A stretch of DNA of 64,000 nt from Colwellia psychrerythraea (GTDB lineage Bacteria > Pseudomonadota > Gammaproteobacteria > Enterobacterales > Alteromonadaceae), in contig NZ_JQED01000046.1 in the NCBI RefSeq assembly GCF_000764225.1, positions 82,040 through 146,039 of the forward strand, written 5' to 3'. Made by a program: the position numbers and the translations under genes. The first letter of the stretch is position 1; each line of letters opens with the position of its first letter. The notes beneath the pieces are model-generated. The model made no database searches, was not told the origin of the DNA, and was given only the letters and a program-made list of their open reading frames with translations. Below, piece by piece: positions 26,709 through 36,342 of the stretch.

Positions 26709-26832
26709 CCGAACCAACAGCGCTTAACACCATAAATTATAAAACTATTACGCTATTTGATTTACATTTGTAAAATAAGCATGCAGAATCAAATAATGCA
26801 CTTTATCTCAACAGTTAAGATTCGGAATCTCC

Positions 26833-27297
26833 ATGAATGTAGAGTTTATCAATCCATTTTTATCTTCAATGCTTAATGTCATGTCAACGATGGCTCAAAT
26901 GGAGTTAACTCCAGAAAAGCCTCGCCTTAAAAAAAATGAAGTCGCCTTAGGTGATGTTTCAGGTTTAATTGGCATGGTGAGTGAGCAAGCAAAGGGTTCA
27001 TTATCAATTACTTTTGAAGGAAGCTTAGCATTAGCCACGATGAAAAAAATGGTTGGAGAAGCACCTGACGAAGTCAATGAAGAGATTATCGACTTGGTGG
27101 GTGAAATAACCAATATGGTAACTGGTGGTGCAAAACGTATGCTGAGTGAAAAAGGCATTGAATTTGATATGGCAACCCCAATAGTTGTTTCTGGGCCAAA
27201 TCACTCCATTCATCATAAAGCTAAAGGTCCTATTGTTATTATCCCACTAAAAAGTGAGATAGGCAGAGCTTACATTGAATTTAGTTTTGATGAGTAA
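26833..27297 (+). CDS. cheX: CheX-like chemotaxis phosphatase
   Basis: This 154-residue protein of the CheX family should dephosphorylate CheY-type response regulators. The motif around EIIDLVGEITNMVTGGAK (about 78-95) holds the ExxN signature (Glu, Asn) that positions the attacking water. VEFINPFLSSMLNVM is the usual N-terminal helix. No other chemotaxis genes are near. It is monocistronic, ending at the terminator at about 27350. Confidence 0.88.
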   Translation: MNVEFINPFLSSMLNVMSTMAQMELTPEKPRLKKNEVALGDVSGLIGMVSEQAKGSLSITFEGSLALATMKKMVGEAPDEVNEEIIDLVGEITNMVTGGAKRMLSEKGIEFDMATPIVVSGPNHSIHHKAKGPIVIIPLKSEIGRAYIEFSFDE

Positions 27298-27337
27298 AAA
27301 ATAAGTAACGGTACGTTTAAAATTATTCTTTACACGT

Positions 27338-27366
27338 AAAAAAAGCGACATCAGTCGCTTTTTTTG
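27338..27366. terminator. Bidirectional terminator, cheX / ubiX
   Basis: AAAAGCGAC ATCA GTCGCTTTT forms a compact stem with T-runs on both strands between the converging cheX and ubiX. Confidence 0.9.
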
Positions 27367-27395
27367 TAGCCGGAGTATTAACACCGAGTTATCAA

Positions 27396-28019
27396 TTATA
27401 TGTTGTAGCCCCAGCGCGGCATAATATCTTGTTTAATGCCAAGGTGATCTAGCACCCTCCCCACCATAAAATCTATCAGGTCTTCAATGGTTTCTGCGTT
27501 ATGATAAAATCCTGGAGATGCAGGCATAATGGTTACTCCTTGCTGTGATAAACTGAGCATATTCTGCAAGTGTAACGTTGAAAAAGGCGTTTCCCTCACC
27601 ATTAAAATTAACTGCCCACGCTCTTTTATCACCACATCTGCAGCACGCTCTATTAAGTTATCGCTCATACCATGACTAATAGCAGCCATTGTTCCGGTAG
27701 AGCAAGGACACACAATCATTCTTTTCGGCGCTGAAGAGCCTGAAGCAACAGGAGAGAACCATTGCTCTTTACCAAATACCGTTATTTGATTTTCTTTAGC
27801 CTGATATTTTTCAGTAAAAAACTTACTGGCTGCATCAGGGGAGCTCGGAATTTTTACCCCGACTTCAGTATCTAATACAATACGTCCCGCACTTGAACAC
27901 AGAATATAGAGTTGGTAGTTTGCTGCAATTAGACATTCAATTAGGCGTAGAGCATAAGCTGAACCTGAAGCACCTGTGATAGCAAGTGTTATTTTGCCGT
28001 TAAAATCATTACTCGCCAT
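27396..28019 (-). CDS. ubiX: Flavin prenyltransferase UbiX
   Basis: The enzyme joins dimethylallyl phosphate to FMN, making the prenyl-FMN cofactor used by the decarboxylase UbiD in ubiquinone synthesis. The FMN-binding loop TLAITGASGSAYALRL (about 10-25) and the segment IVCPCSTGTMAAISHGMSDN are diagnostic, followed by RETPFSTLHLQNML. The ATG at 28019 is the likely start; a longer one at 28037 is possible. It follows def and mpl on the same strand; with ubiX, mpl is a common neighbour in this group. Confidence 0.93.
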   Translation of the reverse strand: MASNDFNGKITLAITGASGSAYALRLIECLIAANYQLYILCSSAGRIVLDTEVGVKIPSSPDAASKFFTEKYQAKENQITVFGKEQWFSPVASGSSAPKRMIVCPCSTGTMAAISHGMSDNLIERAADVVIKERGQLILMVRETPFSTLHLQNMLSLSQQGVTIMPASPGFYHNAETIEDLIDFMVGRVLDHLGIKQDIMPRWGYNI

Positions 28020-28072
28020 ACTCAGTTCTCTTATCATTAGCTACAAACTCACGGTGTAGTTTATGGTTACCC

Positions 28073-28573
28073 CTAACCATTTTTAATTGTTTTCTTGACT
28101 TTCTTTAATGCCATTTGCTTTTTCAGCGGTGATAAATAGTCAATGAATAATGTACCGTTTAAGTGATCGATTTCATGCTGCATCACAATCGCAAGAAATT
28201 CATCACTGGTAATAGTAATTGCTTGGCCATTGCGATCTAATGCTTCAACAGTAACATTAGTAAAACGTTCCACGTCCGCATAGTAGCCAGGCACAGATAA
28301 ACAGCCTTCCTGCCCCTTAGCTGTTGCTTCTCCGTGAGTGATCACTGGGTTAATTAGCACAAGTGGTTCATCACGGTTTTCAGAAATATCAATAACCACA
28401 ACGGCTTCACTACTGCCCACTTGAGTTGCAGCTAAACCGATACCATCATCTGTATCGTACATAGTTTCAAGTAAGTCATCGATTAACCCTTGAATTTTAC
28501 TCACATCAGCTACAGGTTTTGCTTGCTCTATAAGTTTATCATTAGGTGCGGTAAGTATAGTTAATACTGTCAT
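28073..28573 (-). CDS. def: Peptide deformylase
   Basis: The 166-residue iron (or zinc) enzyme removes the formyl group from the first methionine of new proteins. All three motifs are present: GIGLAATQ (about 44-51), EGCLSVPG (about 89-96) with the metal-binding cysteine, and HEIDHLNG (about 133-140) with the catalytic glutamate. It is not next to fmt, so it is probably a second deformylase copy of the genome. That last point is inference from context. Confidence 0.93.
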   Translation of the reverse strand: MTVLTILTAPNDKLIEQAKPVADVSKIQGLIDDLLETMYDTDDGIGLAATQVGSSEAVVVIDISENRDEPLVLINPVITHGEATAKGQEGCLSVPGYYADVERFTNVTVEALDRNGQAITITSDEFLAIVMQHEIDHLNGTLFIDYLSPLKKQMALKKVKKTIKNG

Positions 28574-28644
28574 TGTGCTACATTCTCTTTACTATTTTGA
28601 TTAAACTAAATTGGTTAGGCTGTCTTAATTATCATGCTATTTAC

Positions 28645-30057
28645 TTATACGATTGCCGTCGCTAAACGGTTTAATAGTTTATTATGGATATCAGCAAAGC
28701 CCCCGTTACTCATAACAACAATTATATCCCCAGCTTGAGCTTGTTGGCTAATCGCCTCCACTAAGCTGTCAATATTATCTTCAATTTGGCATATTGGCTT
28801 ACATTGATTGATTAAATCACTCACAGACCAAGTTACCTGTTCATCTTGATAGATAAAGACCTGATCTGCATCTACCAACGACTTAGGTAACGAATCTTTA
28901 TGAACTCCTGATCTCATGGTATTCGACCTTGGCTCTAATACAGCAATGATGCGTCCAACCTGCTCTTGTTGTGAAAGTTTAGCACGGACACCAGCTAATG
29001 TTTTTGCTATAGCCGTTGGGTGGTGAGCAAAATCATCATAAACACTAATATTATTGACCGTACCGCGAAGTTCAAAACGGCGCTTCGTATTAACAAATTC
29101 TGCGAGTGCTTCAATAGAAACACCGCTTGGTACGCCTGCATGACGTGCTGCTGCTATCGCCATTACGGCGTTATCAATATTAAAATCGCCAATAAGATCC
29201 CATTTCACTACACCTTGTTTTTGACCATTAAACTTAACAATAAACTCACTGCCTTGTGCCGTTAACTTTTCAACTTGCCAGCCCATATCAAGCATTTTAT
29301 CTTGTCTAGGCTCTCGTATAGAAAATTCAGTAGGTGTCCAACAACCCATGGCTAATGTTTCACCAATAGCGACTTCGTTCGCGGGAGATAAAATCAAACC
29401 GTTACTAGGCACCATTCGGATAAGGTGATGAAATTGTTTTTGAATATCACTTAGATCATTGAAAATATCGCCATGATCAAACTCTAAGTTGTTAATCACC
29501 AAGGTACGTGGACGGTAATGGACAAATTTGGAGCGTTTATCAAAAAAAGCGCTGTCGTATTCGTCAGCCTCAATGACAAAAAAAGGTGTCTCACCTAAAC
29601 GAGCAGAGCTAGAAAAATTTTGTGGCACACCACCAATGAGGAAACCTGGCGACATATGAGCATATTCTAAAATCCACGCCAGCATACTACTGGTCGTTGT
29701 TTTCCCATGTGTACCCGACACAGCAAGAACCCAACGATCCTTCAAGACATTTTCAAGTAACCATTGTGGACCAGAGGTATAAGGAATATTACGATCGAGC
29801 ATATGTTCCACCATGGGGTTTCCACGCGACATGGCATTACCAACAATCACAAGATCAATATCATCAGAAAAATTTTCAGTTTGGTAACCCGATATTAATT
29901 CAATGCCTAGCTGCTCTAACTGAGTACTCATTGGTGGATAAACATTGGCATCAGAGCCACTAACTTTGAAGCCGAGTTGCTTAGCTATAGCAGCAATCCC
30001 ACCCATGAAAGTGCCACAAATACCCAAGATATGAAGGTGTTGAGTTTTATTAGTCAT
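28645..30057 (-). CDS. mpl: Mpl, UDP-MurNAc:tripeptide ligase (murein recycling)
   Basis: The enzyme reattaches recycled L-Ala-gamma-D-Glu-meso-DAP to UDP-N-acetylmuramic acid. It is a Mur ligase of about 470 residues: N-terminal LHILGICGTFMGGIA, ATP loop SGTHGKTTTSSMLAW (about 112-126), and the C-terminal DDFAHHPTAI motif. The start is the ATG at 30057 (MTNKTQ); a longer frame to 30105 adds a hydrophobic stretch not in the family. It heads the minus-strand set mpl, def, ubiX. Confidence 0.94.
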   Translation of the reverse strand: MTNKTQHLHILGICGTFMGGIAAIAKQLGFKVSGSDANVYPPMSTQLEQLGIELISGYQTENFSDDIDLVIVGNAMSRGNPMVEHMLDRNIPYTSGPQWLLENVLKDRWVLAVSGTHGKTTTSSMLAWILEYAHMSPGFLIGGVPQNFSSSARLGETPFFVIEADEYDSAFFDKRSKFVHYRPRTLVINNLEFDHGDIFNDLSDIQKQFHHLIRMVPSNGLILSPANEVAIGETLAMGCWTPTEFSIREPRQDKMLDMGWQVEKLTAQGSEFIVKFNGQKQGVVKWDLIGDFNIDNAVMAIAAARHAGVPSGVSIEALAEFVNTKRRFELRGTVNNISVYDDFAHHPTAIAKTLAGVRAKLSQQEQVGRIIAVLEPRSNTMRSGVHKDSLPKSLVDADQVFIYQDEQVTWSVSDLINQCKPICQIEDNIDSLVEAISQQAQAGDIIVVMSNGGFADIHNKLLNRLATAIV

Positions 30058-30167
30058 AAATATAATAATCAAAACATAAAGAAGCGTTATAATTGACGAT
30101 ATCATACCTTAATAACTAAGCTTTATCTGTATATACAGCCTATAAACTTAGCTGAGTAAAGTAATAA

Positions 30168-31292
30168 ATGACTCTATCAAGCGCTACCACCAAAGATACG
30201 TTTACATTAGTCTGTCAAAAAATCCAACAAGAAACGCATGATGTAAAGACTTACCTATTCACTCAACCTAAGCGTGAAAAAACGATAGGCTTTAACTACT
30301 ATGCTGGCCAGTACTTAAATTTCACCGTTAATATGGCCGGAACTATGCAAGCGTGTTGTTATACGCTTTCCTCCACACCAACTAATTCTGCTTATGTCAG
30401 CATTACTATCAAACGAATTCCTCAAGGTAAGGTATCTAATTACTTTCATGATCATTTTAAAGTAGGCCGGTCGATTCATGTTAAAGAAATCGCGGGTAAC
30501 TTTTGCATACGTGACTCTATTCCGCCAAAAATATTATTAATCAGCGCTGGAAGTGGCATAACACCTATGCTCTCAATGCTGCGTTTTATGACAGAAATAC
30601 AGTGTAAAAACCAAATTATCTTTATCCATAGTGCAAAGCAGGAAATCGACTTAATTGCTCAAGCTGAGTTAAATGATTTAGCGAAGCGACATGGCAATTG
30701 CCAAATAATTTACACCCTTACGCAAGGGGCCAATTCACAATGGCATGGATTTCAAGGACGGCTGAATGAACAAATGTTAAGTAATATTAAGCAAATTAAT
30801 CATTATGAAGCTTTTGTTTGTGGACCTAAATTATTTCGCAACAACACTCAAGCTCTTTTACTTAAGCTAGGGGCAGAGCCAAGTAACTTTCATGAGGAGA
30901 GTTTTGGTAAAAATGAGTATTCAACAGGTGACAGCAATGATATTAAAGAAAGCATCTCTGTATTAAAGACAGAAGCAGAACACCAAGAGATTAACCAGCA
31001 AAGTTTGATACCTCAAAACAGTAATAAGAAAGTATCAATTTACTTTAGCCGATGGAAAAAGCGCTATCAAGGTAATCAACAAGATTCTTTGTTAGATCAA
31101 GGCGAAGCTGCTGGGTTAATTCTACCTCATTCATGTCGTGGGGGTAGTTGTGGTAGCTGTAAAGCAAAGTTAATCAGTGGCCAAGTCGAACAGCATTCAA
31201 CTGACGGATTATCAGAAAGAGAGCAACGTCAAGGTTATATATTACTTTGCAGTTGCCATGCCTTAACTGATGTTGAGATAAGCCATGAGTAG
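30168..31292 (+). CDS. Hcr-like flavodoxin/ferredoxin reductase with 2Fe-2S domain
   Basis: This 374-residue protein has a FAD/NAD(P)H reductase module at about 10-235 (CYTLSSTP for FAD, ISAGSGITPMLSML for NAD). A linker follows, then a C-terminal plant-type 2Fe-2S ferredoxin with CRGGSCGSCK and a later cysteine at LLCSC (about 325-365). This order fits Hcr, the NADH reductase of the hybrid-cluster protein, and related ring-hydroxylase reductases. No hcp gene is adjacent, so the electron acceptor is open. It is divergent from mpl. Confidence 0.8.
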   Translation: MTLSSATTKDTFTLVCQKIQQETHDVKTYLFTQPKREKTIGFNYYAGQYLNFTVNMAGTMQACCYTLSSTPTNSAYVSITIKRIPQGKVSNYFHDHFKVGRSIHVKEIAGNFCIRDSIPPKILLISAGSGITPMLSMLRFMTEIQCKNQIIFIHSAKQEIDLIAQAELNDLAKRHGNCQIIYTLTQGANSQWHGFQGRLNEQMLSNIKQINHYEAFVCGPKLFRNNTQALLLKLGAEPSNFHEESFGKNEYSTGDSNDIKESISVLKTEAEHQEINQQSLIPQNSNKKVSIYFSRWKKRYQGNQQDSLLDQGEAAGLILPHSCRGGSCGSCKAKLISGQVEQHSTDGLSEREQRQGYILLCSCHALTDVEISHE

Positions 31293-31320
31293 TATTTGTT
31301 CCATGTGGTAATATCTAATG

Positions 31321-32439
31321 CTAGAAGTCATAACCTAAACTTACTACTAACCTGTAATCATTTGACTGAGGAATAGCAGCATCCACAGTAGCAACTGGTT
31401 CAGCAACGCGGTCTAAGTAAATCATGACATCTAACTCAAAATCATTTTGAAGATCAAACTCAAAACCAGTTTTCAAATGTGAATTTCGCTTACCTGACTT
31501 TTCTTCGACAAATTGTAATTGGTAATCAAATAAATAATCTAATCGGCTTGAAATACTGTAATCAAATAAAGTGCCTAAAGCTATTACGCCACTTTTTTGG
31601 TCACTTTCATCAGAAACGTCGTAATACTTGGTTTGTTGATAACTCGGACCAAGTGTAATATCCCATTGCAAACGCTTATTTTGAAAGATGTGGTAACCTA
31701 AACTAAGCCCTATTGTATTTCTAGACTTAATATTTTGTTGTAAATCTGTAAAATGTTCATAATCAAACACGCGAAAGAAGATCTTACGACTATAAAACCA
31801 ATCCAGGTTTGAAGTTAGACGACTTGTATCAGTGATAACTGTTGTGCTTTCATCCGCAGTAGATTTACTATAATTATAGGTAAAATCAATTTTAAAACGG
31901 GTAAAGGGTGTTCTTCGTTGTACTCTCGCATTTACCATGTAATCAAGCTGACTAACATTACCTTTATTAACATCAATACCTAAACTAACCTTCCCATCCC
32001 ACAACTCTTTTCTTACATCAGAAGAAGACGTGATCGATAAGAGTTCAGATAAAGGATAATGTTGCTCACTACCATCACTAATGAGCACAAGGTGTTGATC
32101 CTTAACGATAAGGAAGCCTTGTTTTACTTCCCCATTAGCGAAACGTATCTGTTGATCGAATCGACTACGAAGTTCTGTTACTTTATCCCAATCAAAAGTG
32201 ATGGTATCAAACTCATCACTTTCAAACTCCAACTCATCGTCATACATAGAAATAATATCGCCTTTAAGCCACTCCCCTGATCGCAGTTTAAGCCAATCAA
32301 ATTGTTGAGAAAAAACGGGCGTTGGCGGATTCCATACCTCGAGATGTTCAGACTTTTCTTGCCCATTACTGGTAAAGGTAATTAAGGCTATCACTAATAA
32401 TAAATACTTATTCACAATAGTATGTATGGTTACTCTCAC
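31321..32439 (-). CDS. DUF481 outer-membrane protein, copy 1
   Basis: This 372-residue protein has a signal peptide (about 1-26). The N-terminal domain contains FDWLKLRSGEWLKGDIISMY and an SH3-like strand set. A C-terminal DUF481 beta-barrel ends in YDF, with a terminal phenylalanine as the outer-membrane assembly signal. The neighbour at 32510 is a paralogue of the same length and layout, so this is a tandem duplication. Function is unknown; DUF481 barrels include a salt-induced protein. Confidence 0.8.
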   Translation of the reverse strand: MRVTIHTIVNKYLLLVIALITFTSNGQEKSEHLEVWNPPTPVFSQQFDWLKLRSGEWLKGDIISMYDDELEFESDEFDTITFDWDKVTELRSRFDQQIRFANGEVKQGFLIVKDQHLVLISDGSEQHYPLSELLSITSSSDVRKELWDGKVSLGIDVNKGNVSQLDYMVNARVQRRTPFTRFKIDFTYNYSKSTADESTTVITDTSRLTSNLDWFYSRKIFFRVFDYEHFTDLQQNIKSRNTIGLSLGYHIFQNKRLQWDITLGPSYQQTKYYDVSDESDQKSGVIALGTLFDYSISSRLDYLFDYQLQFVEEKSGKRNSHLKTGFEFDLQNDFELDVMIYLDRVAEPVATVDAAIPQSNDYRLVVSLGYDF

Positions 32440-32453
32440 TACTGAATTACATT

Positions 32454-32490
32454 AAAAAAGGCCTGTACTAATTGAGATACAAGCCTTAGA
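32454..32490 (-). terminator. Terminator of the second DUF481 gene
   Basis: The stem AAGGC-TGTA/TACA-GCCTT with a 10-base loop is followed on the minus strand by a T-run. It separates the two DUF481 genes into units. Confidence 0.75.
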
Positions 32491-32509
32491 TACAAACGGA
32501 GTTGCTTTG

Positions 32510-33634
32510 CTAAAAGTCGTAACCTAAACCAACGACTAAACGGAAATCATTTTTTTCTGGTACCTGTCCCTCACTGTCCTCTTTCGGATTTTCTGTTCGA
32601 TCGGCATAAAAAGTTAAATCAAGGTCAAAATCGTTAGTGAGGTCAATTTCTAGGCCTGTTTGAAAGTGATGAATATTACCACCAGAGGCTTCATCAATTA
32701 CCTGGACATTATATGATGCTTCGTAGTCAATATCGCTAGAAATTTCAAAGGTAAAATCAGTGCCAAGAGTAAGACCAAAAGAGTCTTCACTGTCACTCTC
32801 ATCCTCTTTAACATCAAGAAATTTACTTTTTTGATAACTTGGACCAAGATTAACATCCCAACTTGTACGACTCGTATCAACAATATGATAACCCAATGCA
32901 ATACCATAGTGTATTCGATAATCAAGGTTTAAAAAGTCATCAGCCATATATTCAAAATCAGCGGCTCGGAAATAAATCTTGGGGTTAAAGAACCAGTCAT
33001 AAGATGACGTTAATCGTTCACTATCAGCAGTAACGGTTGTTTCTTCAGTCTTATTGTCTTCATAGCGACTATAATCAGCAGTATAATCTGTTTTAAAGCG
33101 ACTGCTCGAACTTCGTCGCTGTATTCCAGCAGAGAAAGTATAGTCAAATTGCACAGTATTACCTTCACGTAGATTTATGCCTAAATTGACATAACCATCC
33201 CATAAATCTCTTTCATTTTTTCCTGAGGATGCAATAGATAAAAGGTTGCTAAACTCATAATGGGTCGTCACGCCATTTTTTACTAAGGATAGTTTTCCAT
33301 CTTTTATCACCAAATACCCTTCATCAATGGTTCCATCAAACATTCGAATACTTTGCCATTCCTTACTACGTAATTCGGCAATATCCTCTAAGTCAATAGT
33401 TTGCATATCAAGCTCATCACTATCAAACTCTAGTTTCTCGTCATACATTGAAATGATATCGCCCTTAAGCCATTCATCTGATGCCAGCTTTATCCAATCA
33501 AAATCTTGTTTAAAAACTGGAGTCGGTTTCTGCCACTCAGTCCTACCGTCCTCAGCATAACTGAATGTCGATTGTGTTAACGAAAGAAACAAAGCCAAAA
33601 TTACCGTTGTCAGGGTTGCTATGGTGTTATTCAT
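32510..33634 (-). CDS. DUF481 outer-membrane protein, copy 2
   Basis: This 374-residue paralogue of the gene at 31321 has a signal peptide (about 1-27, ending FSYAED) and nearly the same N-terminal domain (FDWIKLASDEWLKGDIISMY against FDWLKLRSGEWLKGDIISMY). The C-terminal barrel ends GLGYDF. The first domain is better conserved than the barrel between the pair, suggesting it makes the shared contact. The two genes have separate terminators, so they may be regulated differently. The region in front (33635-34054) separates it from glnA. Confidence 0.8.
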   Translation of the reverse strand: MNNTIATLTTVILALFLSLTQSTFSYAEDGRTEWQKPTPVFKQDFDWIKLASDEWLKGDIISMYDEKLEFDSDELDMQTIDLEDIAELRSKEWQSIRMFDGTIDEGYLVIKDGKLSLVKNGVTTHYEFSNLLSIASSGKNERDLWDGYVNLGINLREGNTVQFDYTFSAGIQRRSSSSRFKTDYTADYSRYEDNKTEETTVTADSERLTSSYDWFFNPKIYFRAADFEYMADDFLNLDYRIHYGIALGYHIVDTSRTSWDVNLGPSYQKSKFLDVKEDESDSEDSFGLTLGTDFTFEISSDIDYEASYNVQVIDEASGGNIHHFQTGLEIDLTNDFDLDLTFYADRTENPKEDSEGQVPEKNDFRLVVGLGYDF

Positions 33635-33829
33635 AAAACCTCATACCTGTTAGGGCATTTCTCAGATTAAAGACAATAAATTATAAATATAGCGATGATG
33701 AAAACACAATGGCGCAATATCGAGTGTGCTCAACTGTTTATATTAAACACAACAAGAGAAAAAAAATATAAATTATTAAGGGCAATCAGCAAAATATATT
33801 CTATAGTAGGATTCTAACAACAACACAGG

Positions 33830-33846
33830 TGCACCATAATGATGCA
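33830..33846 (+). promoter_or_regulatory. NtrC binding site 1 of glnA
   Basis: TGCACCATAATGATGCA matches the NtrC consensus TGCACCAAAATGGTGCA at 15 of 17 positions. It lies about 115 bp ahead of the predicted sigma-54 start of glnA. Confidence 0.8.
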
Positions 33847-33851
33847 TCGAA

Positions 33852-33868
33852 AGCACTATACAGGTGCA
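33852..33868 (+). promoter_or_regulatory. NtrC binding site 2 of glnA
   Basis: AGCACTATACAGGTGCA is a second NtrC dyad, 22 bp after the first, about two helical turns away. Paired sites of this kind form the enhancer of glnA in enteric bacteria. Confidence 0.75.
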
Positions 33869-33919
33869 ACAGAGATTGCGAGCGTTATAAAAAAGCTTAT
33901 TAATCAACGACCTTCCTCT

Positions 33920-33934
33920 TGGCACGATTTTAGC
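33920..33934 (+). promoter_or_regulatory. Sigma-54 promoter of glnA
   Basis: TGGCACGATTTTAGC fits TGGCAC-N5-TTGC with one mismatch and keeps the strict GG-N10-GC spacing. It lies about 120 bp before the glnA start and downstream of the two NtrC sites. Confidence 0.8.
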
Positions 33935-34054
33935 TATTAAACGAATAACAATAGATGAATAATGATCATAACCAATCTTTATAACTTCATCCATTTTATG
34001 ACTTACATAAACATTTGCAGAATTTTATAAAATTAACCTCAGTGGAGAGACACA

Positions 34055-35461
34055 ATGTCACAAGCAGTATTCGACTTAATTAAAGAAAACGATGTCAAAT
34101 TTGTTGACCTTCGTTTTACCGATTCGAAGGGTAAAGAACAACACATTTCAATTCCTCATCACCAAGTAGATGAAGATTTTTTCGAAGATGGAAAAATGTT
34201 TGATGGTTCATCTATTGAAGGTTGGAAAGGCATTGACGAATCTGACATGGTTATGATGCCTGATGCATCTACAGCTGTGCTAGACCCTTTTTCTGAAGCT
34301 GTTACTTTAAATATCCGTTGTGATATTTTAGAGCCTAGCACAATGCAAGGTTACAGCCGCGATCCTCGCTCTGTAGCTAACCGCGCTGAAGAATACCTAC
34401 GTAGTACAGGCATTGCTGATACTGTATTAGTCGGTCCAGAGCCAGAGTTTTTCGTATTTGACGATGTACGTTTCCATACCGACATGAGTGGTTCTTTTTA
34501 TAAGATTGATGATAAAGAAGCTGTTTGGAATTCAGGTACTGAATACGAAGAAGGCAATATGGGCCATCGTCCTGGTGTTAAAGGCGGTTACTTCCCAACA
34601 GCACCTGTTGATTCATCACAAGATTTACGTTCAGCCATGTGTTTAGTAATGGAAGATATGGGCTTAGTAGTTGAAGCGCATCACCATGAAGTAGCTACGT
34701 GTGGCCAGAACGAAATTGCTTGTCGTTTTAACACACTAGTTAAAAAAGCAGATGAAGTTCAAATTTATAAATATGTTGTTCATAACGTAGCTCACGCATA
34801 CGGTAAAACAGCTACCTTTATGCCTAAGCCACTTGTTGGTGATAACGGTACTGGTATGCACGTACATATGTCACTTGCTAAAGACGGTACTAACTTATTC
34901 GCTGGTGATAAGTACGGTGGTTTATCTGAAACTGCACTTTATTACATCGGTGGTGTTATTAAGCATGCTAAAGCATTGAACGCATTTACTAACCCAGCGA
35001 CAAACTCATACAAACGTTTGGTTCCACATTTTGAAGCACCTGTTATGCTTGCATACTCTGCACGTAACCGCTCTGCATCAATTCGTATCCCAATTGTACC
35101 AACGCCAAAAGCAACACGTATTGAAGCACGTTTCCCTGATCCTGCTTGTAACCCTTACTTGGCTTTCTCTGCATTATTGATGGCTGGTCTTGACGGTATT
35201 AAAAACAAAATTCACCCTGGTGATGCAATGGATAAAGATTTATATGACTTACCTGCTGAAGAAGCAGCATCAATCCCTCAAGTAGCTACATCACTTGAAG
35301 ATGCACTTCAAAGCTTAGAAAGCGATTATGAATTCTTAACTGCCGGTGGTGTTATGGATAAAGACATGATTGATGCATACATCACTATTAAGCGTGAAGA
35401 GTCTCAACTTGTAAACATGACGACACACCCTGTAGAATTTGATCTTTACTACAGCGTTTAA
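34055..35461 (+). CDS. glnA: Glutamine synthetase, type I
   Basis: The 468-residue dodecameric enzyme makes glutamine from glutamate, ammonia and ATP. Family motifs are FDGSSIEGWKGI (about 48-59), KP.VGDNGTGMHVHMS (ammonia/ATP site) and RIPIVPTP. KDLYDLPAEE (about 393-402) carries the tyrosine that GlnE adenylylates, so activity is probably under covalent control. AGTGGAGAG gives a good ribosome site. Transcription should be by sigma-54 with NtrC. A terminator follows, and glnL-glnG lie downstream after a DUF4124 gene. Confidence 0.98.
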   Translation: MSQAVFDLIKENDVKFVDLRFTDSKGKEQHISIPHHQVDEDFFEDGKMFDGSSIEGWKGIDESDMVMMPDASTAVLDPFSEAVTLNIRCDILEPSTMQGYSRDPRSVANRAEEYLRSTGIADTVLVGPEPEFFVFDDVRFHTDMSGSFYKIDDKEAVWNSGTEYEEGNMGHRPGVKGGYFPTAPVDSSQDLRSAMCLVMEDMGLVVEAHHHEVATCGQNEIACRFNTLVKKADEVQIYKYVVHNVAHAYGKTATFMPKPLVGDNGTGMHVHMSLAKDGTNLFAGDKYGGLSETALYYIGGVIKHAKALNAFTNPATNSYKRLVPHFEAPVMLAYSARNRSASIRIPIVPTPKATRIEARFPDPACNPYLAFSALLMAGLDGIKNKIHPGDAMDKDLYDLPAEEAASIPQVATSLEDALQSLESDYEFLTAGGVMDKDMIDAYITIKREESQLVNMTTHPVEFDLYYSV

Positions 35462-35501
35462 TATCGCATAGCTTCTCATTGAAGTTCTTATCGGTAAATG
35501 A

Positions 35502-35527
35502 AAAGTCCACTTAGGTGGGCTTTTTTT
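35502..35527 (+). terminator. glnA terminator
   Basis: AGTCCAC TTAG GTGGGCT forms a stem followed by seven T, about 40 bp after the glnA stop. It sets glnA apart from glnL-glnG. Confidence 0.9.
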
Positions 35528-35707
35528 ATGCTTGAAACATCAATAAAACCACAGTTAAATTATGTCATGATCACAAAAATAACTTATTGATAGAAAAATA
35601 TTAAAAAACATTTTTTTGTATAAAGTATAGATATATACTTAAATTAACGTACATTAAGGAATGATGTGAATATTGACCACCCAAAGCACAGGGAAATATA
35701 AGGAACT

Positions 35708-36226
35708 ATGATCAAGTTATTATTATTTATACTATTAAGCATCACCTTATCTGCTCCTGTTCACCCAAAAACAGCCAAAATTTACGTATGGCGTAATGAA
35801 AAAGGTGTATTGGTTTTTTCTGACTCGCCTATGCCGGGAGCAGAAGAAGTAAAAACTAAGCCCGGCAATATTATTCAATCAAGCACTTCTCTTGATACCA
35901 AAGTACTCGATATTACTCCCCAAGAAGTAATAGAAGAATATGAAATAGTTATAGATACACCTAAAAACAATGCCACAATCCGTGATAATACTGGCTCAAT
36001 ATATATTGGTGGAGGTATCAAGCCAAGATTTAAGCCTGGATTAGAAGTACAATTAGTACTTGACGGAAAACCCCATCAAAAACCGCAAAAGCACTCTATG
36101 TTCTCACTAAGAGATATTGATAGAGGCGAGCACAAAATTAAAATGTTACTACTAGATGAAAAAGGCAAGGTTATTGCATCATCAGCATCAGTAACGTTTT
36201 ATATGCATAGAGCTTCAACAAACTAA
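35708..36226 (+). CDS. DUF4124 domain protein
   Basis: This 172-residue exported protein has a signal peptide of about 20 residues. The DUF4124 domain (about 24-60) includes the motif KIYVWRNEKGVLVFSD. It is followed by an Ig-like stretch (about 80-165, VIDTPKNNATIRDN ... VTFYMH). DUF4124 genes are often found between glnA and ntrB in marine gammaproteobacteria, as here. The function is unknown and a nitrogen role is not shown. Confidence 0.82.
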   Translation: MIKLLLFILLSITLSAPVHPKTAKIYVWRNEKGVLVFSDSPMPGAEEVKTKPGNIIQSSTSLDTKVLDITPQEVIEEYEIVIDTPKNNATIRDNTGSIYIGGGIKPRFKPGLEVQLVLDGKPHQKPQKHSMFSLRDIDRGEHKIKMLLLDEKGKVIASSASVTFYMHRASTN

Positions 36227-36342
36227 GTTAGTACCCATTACTTTTGCCCTTATCAGCAAAGAGCTATAGAAGAATTAACACCTTGTTGCCAAGCAAAATT
36301 AACACTGCAAATAAAACCTTTCTTTAGTAAACTAAAATTGCA

